Positions 1-6,096 of a DNA stretch of 9,499 nucleotides are shown here, in pieces. The stretch comes from Clostridia bacterium (lineage in GTDB: Bacteria; Bacillota; Clostridia; CAKSNL01; HGM11501): NCBI GenBank assembly GCA_017390225.1, contig JAFPCL010000110.1:1-9499 (forward strand), in the 5' to 3' direction. The position numbers were made by a program, and so were the translations under genes. The notes under the pieces are model-generated. The model was not told the DNA's origin. It saw only the letters and a program-made list of their open reading frames with translations, and did not search any database. Numbering within the stretch: position 1 is the stretch's first letter; each line of letters begins with the position of its first letter.

Positions 1-164
1 TGCAAGTGAAAATTCCGCTGTCGGTACTGGCATTAAGTGATGATGTTTCTTATTTTGATTTCAAATGGGCAGACAATGCAATCACCGACGGCACCGTGAT
101 GCATTTCTACGACAAGGGCGATTCCGCTCCCGATGATCGCTTTAATTATCGTTGGCGCAAGGCG
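1..164 (+). repeat. Copy A of a tandem paralogous segment (end of CBM9-like module)
   Basis: This stretch aligns without gaps to 3121-3284 at an offset of 3120 bases; both begin tgcaagtgaa. The encoded 54 residues share 37 identities. It is a gene-duplication remnant within coding sequence, not a mobile repeat. Beyond base ~164 similarity falls but the stalk domains are still homologous. Confidence 0.85.
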
Positions 165-614
165 CAGGACGGTTTTTCGGCGGAAGAATCCTATGCGATA
201 TCTTCAAAAACACTGCTTGCCATGAAAGAAAATGAAACAGTCGCCTATCTTGGCACGAATGCCATGGATGTTACGGACAATCAAGCGATAAACCTTCACG
301 GAAAAACCATGATTCCCTTGCGCTTTGCGGCAGAGACCTTGGGACTGTCTGTCACATGGAATGAAAAACGCCACACGGCATTTGTTATGGATGAAAGCAT
401 GTATTATTCCATTACGTTGGGAGATACCATGGAATTGAAATGCGGCGGAGAAACACTTGCCATGACCATGGCACCACAGCTTGTGGGGAACCGCCTCTAC
501 ATTGCCGCCGAGGATTTTGCGAAAGCTTTCGGTTTTTCGTGTGCGACAGGGGCAGGAGAAGTTTTGCTTGGAGAAGATACAGAAAATGCAGTTTCCCCTT
601 TTAAAAACAGATAA
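1..614 (+). CDS. C-terminal part of a secreted multidomain protein (CBM9-like end plus stalk domain), 5' truncated by the window
   Basis: The reading frame is open from base 3 (codon caa) to the TAA at 612-614, so the gene enters from outside the window. The GTG at 6 aligns with an internal valine of the downstream paralogue and is not a start. The first ~54 residues match the end of the CBM9-like module of the next gene (37 of 54 identical by eye; shared FDFKWADN and APDDRFNYRW). The remaining ~150 residues contain a copper-amine-oxidase-N-like stalk domain, recognisable from the GKTMIPLRF stretch followed by LG and a TW-N-KR beta-hairpin. This domain is non-catalytic despite its family name. 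Both paralogues end with EN-x-VSP. The missing N-terminal part probably resembles the neighbour (signal peptide, binding modules, glycoside hydrolase), but that is inference. The stop codon overlaps the next gene's Shine-Dalgarno, so the two are probably co-transcribed. Confidence 0.85.
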   Translation, partial: QVKIPLSVLALSDDVSYFDFKWADNAITDGTVMHFYDKGDSAPDDRFNYRWRKAQDGFSAEESYAISSKTLLAMKENETVAYLGTNAMDVTDNQAINLHGKTMIPLRFAAETLGLSVTWNEKRHTAFVMDESMYYSITLGDTMELKCGGETLAMTMAPQLVGNRLYIAAEDFAKAFGFSCATGAGEVLLGEDTENAVSPFKNR

Positions 615-619
615 AGGAG
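613..619 (+). promoter_or_regulatory. Ribosome binding site of the GH-like gene, overlapping the upstream stop codon
   Basis: AAAGGAG lies 7 bases before the ATG at 627 and shares bases with the preceding TAA stop (612-614). This is a strong Firmicutes-type Shine-Dalgarno. The overlap with the stop suggests a polycistronic message and possible translational coupling. Confidence 0.8.
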
Positions 620-626
620 AGAAATA

Positions 627-3600
627 ATGAAAAAATGTTTTTTATTGACTTGGCTTTTTGTCTTGGCGGCTTTGGTGCCTGCCTATGCCGGAGAAATTCC
701 GGTACATGAAGTCAAATTGCCGGAGATGAAAGCTGTTGCGCCTGCCGTGATAGAAAATGAAACCGTGTGCGTGAAATACGAGGGCGGCGAAAAAGGGCAG
801 GGCGGTGCAAAAATCACCTTTACCTCCCAAGAAGACGGCTACAAGAAAATCATTATTTCCTATGACCATGCCCACATGACGGGACATGACGTGAAAATGC
901 GCTACTATATGAATCTGCCCGACGATGCTTTGGAGGGCGGTGTAAATTTCGAAGCTACGAATATTGCCAATGGCAGATGGGGACGGTTCACCGATACGCA
1001 CATTGCCGTGCCCGTGAAAAAGGGCGTCAACACCTTCCGTTTGGCATCGAATCAAAATTCGGCGGGATGGAACTTTTACGTAGATAAAATTTGCTATTCC
1101 GAGGCAACCTTTGCAACAGAAGCCGAAGTGCCCCAGCGATTTATTGACGTACCCCGTCCGCAAAATCTCTTGGATCGATTTGAATCGGAAATTCTGGATA
1201 ACAACAGAATGGTAAGAATCATCGATACGGAGGCATCGGAAGGCGGATATAAATACATTACCGTCGGACAAGGCAGGACAGCACAATATGATAACATAGA
1301 TTTTGGCAACGAGAATATCACATCGCTCACGATTCGCCACAAGAGCGATAACTGCATTCCGTATGTTCAGATTCTTTTAGATGCGGAAACTATCTTGGCA
1401 GAAGGCAATCTTCCCTGCGACGATATGGATTTCACCTGGACACAAACGACCTTTTATTTTCCGCCCGTAAACGGCAAGCACAGCCTTTCCATCCATGTAG
1501 TGTACGGAAATGCTATGTTGAACTGGATGCAATTCGGAAAAGAAACAGAAATCCAAGAAGAGATTGTTCCCATTCGTGATACCAAGAGTGACACATGGGT
1601 AGCGGTGGACGATTTGGGAAGAGTGGCGCCCACGCTTTACGATGTGGGCTATTCACAGCAAAACCGCTTTGTCGGTATGTTCTATTTCGTGTGGCATCAA
1701 ACGAAAAACACGGCACTGTATGACCACAATGCTGCCTACAACGCCGGGGGCGTCGAAGCGGTGTGGGATGTGATGGCACAAGGGGGATTAGGGTATCAGC
1801 ACTATTGGAGCCGCCCCTATTTCGGCTACTACCGTGCCGGAGATGAATGGGTCATCCGCAAGCATGCAACCATGCTAAAAAATGCCGGTGTAGATTTCAT
1901 CTTCTTTGATAATTCCAATGATATTTGCTATCCCGGCACTTTGCAGGTCATTTTCAATGTGTGGAGCCAAATGAGAAAAGAAGGCATCGACACGCCGCAA
2001 GTCAGCTTCCTTTTCGGCGATCATGATGACCGAAGCAATCGTCAAAGCACCAATGTGTACTACTATTTTATGAAGAGTGGAAAGTATGACGATTTGTGGT
2101 TCCGCTGGGAAGGGAAGCCTTTGGTACTGGCAGTCGGCGAAGCTGTGGAAAATGAAGAAGTCCGAAACAGCATGACCTTCCGCAGAAGCTGGGCATTCAA
2201 CGGTTGGACAGGCGGCGGCAAAGGTCGCTGGCCATGGCTGGCGGAATCGCCGCAACGTCCCGGCAAGGATGAAGAAGGCAACATTGAGCAGGTGTCCGTT
2301 GCCTGCGGCTTCCATGCCAACACGTCTACCGGCAGAAGCTATCACGACGGGAAACAGCCCACCGACGGCTTGGGTGCTTTTGAATTTGAGCTGGAAACTA
2401 CGCCCTTGGGGCTGGCATACGCAGAGCAATGGGAAACGGCATACGAAGTTCAGCCGCCCCTTGTGATGATTACCGGCTGGAACGAATGGTGGGCAGGCAG
2501 ATGGGAAGGCTCCGGTTCGCACACCGCCAACACCTATATTTCTGATATCAATGACGAGCGCAAAAAGCATCAGTATGTGGATAATTTCAATCCCGAATTT
2601 TCCCGCGATTTAGAGCCGGAGGACGGCAAGCTTGGCGACAACTATTATCAGCAGACGGTGCAAGCAATTCGAAAATACAAAGGTGTGCGCGATATCCCCA
2701 CGGCATATGGTGCAAAAGACATCCAAATCACCGCGGATTTCTCTGCATGGAAGACGGTGAACCCGACCTATTATGATACGTTAGGCGATATCGCCCACAG
2801 AAACGAGCCTGCCACTTCGGGTGATGAAGTGTATGTGAACGAAACGGGCAGAAACGATATTGATATAGCGAAGGTTTCTCTCTTTGGTGATTCTGTGTCC
2901 TTCTATGTGGCGGCAAAAGACAGCTTCATCGGCACGGACACGCAAAACTTCATGAACCTATTTATCAACAGTGACGGCGACTACACCACCGGCTGGTACG
3001 GCTATGACTATCTGGTCAATCGTTCTCGTGACGGGGAAATGTTGTCCGTGGAAAAGCACCAAGATGGATGGAACTGGATAAAAGTAGGGGATGCACCCTA
3101 TGCGATGGGCGAAAAAGAATTGCAAGTGAAGATTCCGCTGTCCGTATTGGGAATGCAAAGTGACATCGCTTCCTTTGATTTTAAATGGGCAGACAATTCC
3201 GTAACCACCGACAAAATCATGGACTTCTATGATTTGGGCGACACAGCCCCCGATGATCGATTCAACTATCGCTGGAAGAAAGCAGTTCCGAATCTTTCGG
3301 AAGAAATCTCCGGCAAGCTTTCCGAGCAATCGGCACTGGTGATGAAAGTCGGCTCTTCGGTCAGCTATATGGGAACGATGGCAAAAGATTCTAAAGATTT
3401 TGTGCCTGTTCGTGTTGATGGCAAGATTTTAGTGCCGATTCGCCCCGCACTGGAATATTTCGGTGCACGCCTTGAGGTTTCCCCCAAACGCCGTGTGGTA
3501 TTTGTGGTATACAAAGATCAGAATTTCAGTATATCCTTCGACGCATTGAAGGTGCAGAAGGATGCCCGTACCGTAATTTATGATGGCCCGATGCAGATGA

Positions 3601-3728
3601 TCAATGACAGAATCTACATTGATGCCGAAGGTGTCGCCGCCTTGATGGGCGGACAAATCGCAATCGACGGCGATGTGGTTTTCATCGGCAATAAAATAGA
3701 TAAAGAGAATGTCGTTTCTCCCTATTAA
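627..3728 (+). CDS. Secreted GH71/GH99-like glycoside hydrolase with CBM6/35-like, CBM9-like and stalk modules
   Basis: 1033 residues, probably an exported polysaccharide-degrading enzyme. The ATG at 627 is supported by a strong RBS and a signal peptide ending in AYA (19-21). Modules, read by eye: ~40-155, a beta-sandwich resembling CBM35/CBM6; ~180-305, CBM6-like (FESE start, DFG, LNWMQFG end); ~325-690, a TIM-barrel-like catalytic region of GH71/GH99 type; ~698-886, CBM9-like (FINSDGDY, FDFKWADN); ~906-1022, a copper-amine-oxidase-N-like stalk domain. Catalytic-region landmarks are FVGMFYFVWH near 348-357, HYW 392-394, GYYRAGDEW 400-408, GVDFIFFDNSN 421-431, GDHDD 464-468, WEGKP 494-498 and GWNEWW 617-622. 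E620 and D428 are candidate active-site carboxylates, by inference only. The exact GH family and substrate are not recognised; glycan binding is suggested by the flanking modules. It has no dockerin, SLH domain or LPXTG motif, so it is either free or held by the stalk module. It is a tandem paralogue of the truncated upstream gene. Confidence 0.85.
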   Translation: MKKCFLLTWLFVLAALVPAYAGEIPVHEVKLPEMKAVAPAVIENETVCVKYEGGEKGQGGAKITFTSQEDGYKKIIISYDHAHMTGHDVKMRYYMNLPDDALEGGVNFEATNIANGRWGRFTDTHIAVPVKKGVNTFRLASNQNSAGWNFYVDKICYSEATFATEAEVPQRFIDVPRPQNLLDRFESEILDNNRMVRIIDTEASEGGYKYITVGQGRTAQYDNIDFGNENITSLTIRHKSDNCIPYVQILLDAETILAEGNLPCDDMDFTWTQTTFYFPPVNGKHSLSIHVVYGNAMLNWMQFGKETEIQEEIVPIRDTKSDTWVAVDDLGRVAPTLYDVGYSQQNRFVGMFYFVWHQTKNTALYDHNAAYNAGGVEAVWDVMAQGGLGYQHYWSRPYFGYYRAGDEWVIRKHATMLKNAGVDFIFFDNSNDICYPGTLQVIFNVWSQMRKEGIDTPQVSFLFGDHDDRSNRQSTNVYYYFMKSGKYDDLWFRWEGKPLVLAVGEAVENEEVRNSMTFRRSWAFNGWTGGGKGRWPWLAESPQRPGKDEEGNIEQVSVACGFHANTSTGRSYHDGKQPTDGLGAFEFELETTPLGLAYAEQWETAYEVQPPLVMITGWNEWWAGRWEGSGSHTANTYISDINDERKKHQYVDNFNPEFSRDLEPEDGKLGDNYYQQTVQAIRKYKGVRDIPTAYGAKDIQITADFSAWKTVNPTYYDTLGDIAHRNEPATSGDEVYVNETGRNDIDIAKVSLFGDSVSFYVAAKDSFIGTDTQNFMNLFINSDGDYTTGWYGYDYLVNRSRDGEMLSVEKHQDGWNWIKVGDAPYAMGEKELQVKIPLSVLGMQSDIASFDFKWADNSVTTDKIMDFYDLGDTAPDDRFNYRWKKAVPNLSEEISGKLSEQSALVMKVGSSVSYMGTMAKDSKDFVPVRVDGKILVPIRPALEYFGARLEVSPKRRVVFVVYKDQNFSISFDALKVQKDARTVIYDGPMQMINDRIYIDAEGVAALMGGQIAIDGDVVFIGNKIDKENVVSPY
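3121..3284 (+). repeat. Copy B of the tandem paralogous segment
   Basis: This is the partner of bases 1-164, lying inside the 1033-residue gene. It encodes the last strands of the CBM9-like module, with the shared FDFKWADN and APDDRFNYRW motifs. Confidence 0.85.
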
Positions 3729-3734
3729 CATTGA

Positions 3735-3772
3735 CGGCACAGTAGCTTTTTCGGCTGCTGTGCCGTTTTTTT
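3735..3772 (+). terminator. Rho-independent terminator after the GH-like gene
   Basis: A 12-base stem (3735-3746, cggcacagtagc, pairing with 3754-3765, gctgctgtgccg, with one G-U wobble) encloses a 7-base loop and is followed by seven T (3766-3772). It begins 7 bases after the stop codon and closes the first transcription unit. Confidence 0.93.
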
Positions 3773-3792
3773 ATGTTTTTTGTTTTTTCCTG

Positions 3793-3821
3793 TTGCATAT
3801 TTAAAAAAGATATGCTAAAAT
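3793..3821 (+). promoter_or_regulatory. Probable sigma-A-type promoter with extended -10 for the second transcription unit
   Basis: TTGCAT at 3793-3798, a 17-base spacer, and TAAAAT at 3816-3821 preceded by TGC (extended -10, TGn). The -10 matches the consensus at 5 of 6 positions; the -35 matches only TTG. The site lies in AT-rich DNA between the terminator and the lipoprotein gene. Transcription would be expected to start near 3828. Confidence 0.65.
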
Positions 3822-3854
3822 AGATAATGTGATAATATGAGTAAAACTATGGTC

Positions 3855-3858
3855 GGAG
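3855..3858 (+). promoter_or_regulatory. Ribosome binding site that decides the lipoprotein start
   Basis: GGAG lies 8 bases before the ATG at 3867. The upstream in-frame ATG at 3837 has no Shine-Dalgarno in its leader and would put ten polar residues before the lipoprotein signal, so the start at 3867 is preferred. Confidence 0.75.
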
Positions 3859-3866
3859 ATGAAAGA

Positions 3867-4904
3867 ATGAAAAAAATAGCTTGTTTAGGCGTGTTGTTTG
3901 CTCTTTTGCTGTGCGGCTGTGCATCGCAAAATGAGGATGGATTTGTAGAGGATAAGACCTGCATCACCGTTACGGAAAATACGCCGATTGATCTTGCACT
4001 TTGCGAGCTTGTGGCATCGAGTATCGAGGAAGGAAAGGAAGCTGACTTTTTCGAAAAAAATAAAGTCGGAACCAAAGCGACGGGCGAGGACTTCTATCCT
4101 TCCGGTATGATTGACGTGCAGAGTCATGAAGTGGAGGCTTTCTACGTTGCAGACGCGGATGCCGACGGGGAAAAGGATTACTTGTTTTTGAAAAAAGATG
4201 CGTTTTCGTTGTATAATGAAAGCTGCAAAAAAATCTTTGAAAAAAAGTGTCTTGCGGCAGAGGGCGGATTTTTCAGCTATAACGATAGAATCTACCTTTG
4301 GCAAAAAGGGTTTCATCCCGAAACAGGCATTTACCACAGTGTGATTCTGTATGCGGTGGAGGAGGATAAGCTGGTGCAAACGGCAGAAATTTCCCGTTAT
4401 GGCACAAGTTATGTGCGCACGGCGGCGGATTGTGAGGAATATGTGGCAGAAGCGGCAGACGCCTTTGCTTCCCGTGTGTACAATGACAATAATGAAGATA
4501 TGCTTTGGTCTGAGGATGAAACCCTGGAAAACGGTGTGTTTTATGCCGATTTCAACAACGACGGATACAAAGAAGGATATTTTAAAACACTTATCACCCC
4601 CGAAGACGGGTTTGCCTATATCTATCCGGAGCTTCTGGTCAATGATACAGAGCGGATGCCCTTTGAGGATTTATATCCGCTGGGGCTGGGAGAAGACGGA
4701 AAAATCCCCGTTCGATTTTGGGTGCAGGAATTTGCAAAGTCGTTCTGTATTTTTGTGATATCCGAGAAAAGCACCGATGGGATTACCAAAGAAGCCGACG
4801 GATTTACACTGGAGGGCTTCACTGTCGGCACAGATCTTACCGTCACACGGTTTATGAATTTATCCTATGAAAAAGCGTATGCACCGAAGGTGCTTCAAAA
4901 ATAA
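3867..4904 (+). CDS. Lipoprotein of unknown function with two Asp-rich calcium-binding-type loops
   Basis: 345 residues from the preferred ATG at 3867. The N-terminus is a lipoprotein signal: two lysines, a short hydrophobic run, then LCGC with Cys18 as the expected lipidated residue, so the protein should sit on the outer face of the membrane. Two loops follow the EF-hand/VCBS-like D-x-D/N-x-D-G-x-x-D/E pattern: D96-A-D98-A-D100-G with D104, and D228-F-N230-N-D232-G with E236. Each is followed by a hydrophobic or aromatic beta-like stretch (YLFL, GYF), as in FG-GAP/VCBS-type repeats. They are about 132 residues apart, unlike the compact pair in a dockerin. The rest is not recognised. It is first in a probable operon, with the SLH/cohesin gene 16 bases downstream, which suggests a cell-envelope role; no enzymatic function can be assigned. 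Confidence 0.8.
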   Translation: MKKIACLGVLFALLLCGCASQNEDGFVEDKTCITVTENTPIDLALCELVASSIEEGKEADFFEKNKVGTKATGEDFYPSGMIDVQSHEVEAFYVADADADGEKDYLFLKKDAFSLYNESCKKIFEKKCLAAEGGFFSYNDRIYLWQKGFHPETGIYHSVILYAVEEDKLVQTAEISRYGTSYVRTAADCEEYVAEAADAFASRVYNDNNEDMLWSEDETLENGVFYADFNNDGYKEGYFKTLITPEDGFAYIYPELLVNDTERMPFEDLYPLGLGEDGKIPVRFWVQEFAKSFCIFVISEKSTDGITKEADGFTLEGFTVGTDLTVTRFMNLSYEKAYAPKVLQK

Positions 4905-4908
4905 GAAG

Positions 4909-4915
4909 AAAGGTG
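4909..4915 (+). promoter_or_regulatory. Ribosome binding site that decides the start of the cohesin/SLH gene
   Basis: AAAGGTG lies 5 bases before the ATG at 4921, whose product begins directly with a signal peptide. The alternative in-frame ATG at 4867 lies inside the lipoprotein gene and would add 18 very basic residues, so it is unlikely. Confidence 0.75.
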
Positions 4916-4920
4916 ATTGT

Positions 4921-6051
4921 ATGAAAAAATTATGTTTCTTGATTGGGCTGCTTCTGATGCTTTCGACTACGGTAGCATTTGCATCTTCTTTTGAAATGAA
5001 AGCAACCCAAAGCGGTGATACTTTGGAGCTTTCCGTTTGTGTATCGGAAAAAACCAAGCTTTCTGCTTTCAATCTGGATCTAAGCTATGACACCGAGGCA
5101 CTCATGCCCACCAAGGTGACATACAGCGAGCAGGTGAACGGCGGCATGCGTGCCACCAACGTGGGCGCAGAAGGGGTCACGGATTTGTCCGTGGTCACGG
5201 TTTTGTGGGTGGATATCAAAAACCACGAGCTGGAAGATGAAATCTACACCGTAACCTTTGATGTGACGGATGATAAAAAAGAAAGCTTTTCTTTCTCTCT
5301 GTCCTACTTACCCGACAACGTAATATTTATTGAAGACGACGGTGCAACCATGACCAACGTGCCTATGGAGCTGAAGGAATACACCTATAAGATCAAGAAA
5401 AACACAAACACCGATTCCGGCAAAGAAAAGCCGGATACGCCGAATACAGAGAAGCCGGAGAAGCCTTCTCAACCTGCAGAACCGAAGCCGGAAGAGGAAG
5501 AAAAAAAGCCCGAATTTTCTTTCACGGATTTGGAAAACTACGATTGGGCAAAAGATGCCATATATGATTTATACAACAAGGGAATTGTAAAAGGCACATC
5601 TGCCACAGAGTACAGTCCCCAAAACCCCATTCGTCGCTGTGATTTCCTGTTGCTTTATATGCGCATGACCGGCGAAATCGAGAAGATAAGCGAAAACTTT
5701 GATGACTGCGCGCAAGATGCCTACTACTATGATGCCATCGGCACGGCAAAGAAAAAAGGCTACACCGACGGCGCAGGCAATAACCTGTTCTTGCCCGACA
5801 ACAACATCACGCGCCAGGATATGTGCGTGATGACCTACCGTATTTTATTGGCGGCAGGAAAAATTGAAGAGCCTAAGGATTTCTCTTCCTTGGAGGTATT
5901 CCAAGATAAAGACCAGATCAGCGACTATGCGCTGCCTGCCATGGCGGCACTGGTCGAAGGCGGATACATCCGCGGAAGCGGTGAAAATGTCAACCCGAAA
6001 GCAAACACAACCAGAGCGGAAACAGCAGTGTTTTTAAGTCGCTTGCAGTAA
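4921..6051 (+). CDS. Cell-wall-anchored cohesin-like protein with three SLH domains
   Basis: 376 residues. The signal peptide ends in AFA (19-21). Residues ~23-157 form a cohesin-like beta-sandwich: an SGDTLELSVCVS strand pair, then LSAFNLDLSYD, VTVLWVD, and a final strand leading into YKIK. A Pro/Lys/Glu/Thr-rich linker runs ~158-198. Three SLH domains follow at about 199-250, 255-312 and 325-376. Their conserved four-residue motif reads RRCD (238-241), TRQD (297-300) and TRAE (364-367); only the third is canonical. SLH triplets bind secondary cell-wall polysaccharide, so the C-terminus should fix the protein to the wall and present the cohesin domain outward. This layout resembles cellulosome anchoring scaffoldins (one cohesin plus SLH), but no dockerin is encoded in the window. 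It lies 16 bases after the lipoprotein gene and 45 bases before the next cohesin gene, consistent with one operon. Confidence 0.88.
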   Translation: MKKLCFLIGLLLMLSTTVAFASSFEMKATQSGDTLELSVCVSEKTKLSAFNLDLSYDTEALMPTKVTYSEQVNGGMRATNVGAEGVTDLSVVTVLWVDIKNHELEDEIYTVTFDVTDDKKESFSFSLSYLPDNVIFIEDDGATMTNVPMELKEYTYKIKKNTNTDSGKEKPDTPNTEKPEKPSQPAEPKPEEEEKKPEFSFTDLENYDWAKDAIYDLYNKGIVKGTSATEYSPQNPIRRCDFLLLYMRMTGEIEKISENFDDCAQDAYYYDAIGTAKKKGYTDGAGNNLFLPDNNITRQDMCVMTYRILLAAGKIEEPKDFSSLEVFQDKDQISDYALPAMAALVEGGYIRGSGENVNPKANTTRAETAVFLSRLQ

Positions 6052-6082
6052 AAGTTGTGTGAATATAGATAAATTTGAAAGT

Positions 6083-6088
6083 GGGAGG
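6083..6088 (+). promoter_or_regulatory. Ribosome binding site of the cohesin/B-repeat gene
   Basis: GGGAGG lies 8 bases upstream of the ATG at 6097. The 45-base gap (6052-6096) holds no hairpin terminator and no convincing promoter, which supports read-through from the SLH gene. Confidence 0.8.
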
Positions 6089-6096
6089 ATATTAAA

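Noticed and set aside
642..1340. Long minus-strand open frames opposite the GH-like gene, and similar ones at 1875-2570, 6127-7035 and 7060-8079
   Set aside because: They lie wholly opposite well-supported + strand genes, encode Cys/His/Phe-rich low-plausibility proteins, and show no domain or convincing ribosome binding site.
3342..3692. Copper amine oxidase enzyme activity
   Set aside because: Only the small N-terminal-type stalk domain is present; the catalytic domain of amine oxidases is absent.
3837..3866. Upstream in-frame ATG for the lipoprotein gene
   Set aside because: It lies close to the predicted transcription start, lacks a Shine-Dalgarno and would place ten polar residues before the lipoprotein signal.
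4152..4575. Dockerin in the lipoprotein, based on its two DxDxDG loops
   Set aside because: Dockerins hold two loops within about 60-70 residues and usually sit at a terminus; these are about 132 residues apart and internal, and look more like VCBS/FG-GAP loops.
4867..4920. Upstream in-frame start for the cohesin/SLH gene, overlapping the lipoprotein gene by 38 bases
   Set aside because: It would add 18 highly basic residues before a normal signal peptide and has no good ribosome binding site, whereas the ATG at 4921 has AAAGGTG at suitable spacing.
6043..6071. Possible promoter before the cohesin/B-repeat gene (TTGCAG, 17 bases, TAGATA)
   Set aside because: Both hexamers match the consensus at only about half of their positions and the first overlaps the preceding coding end; read-through is simpler.
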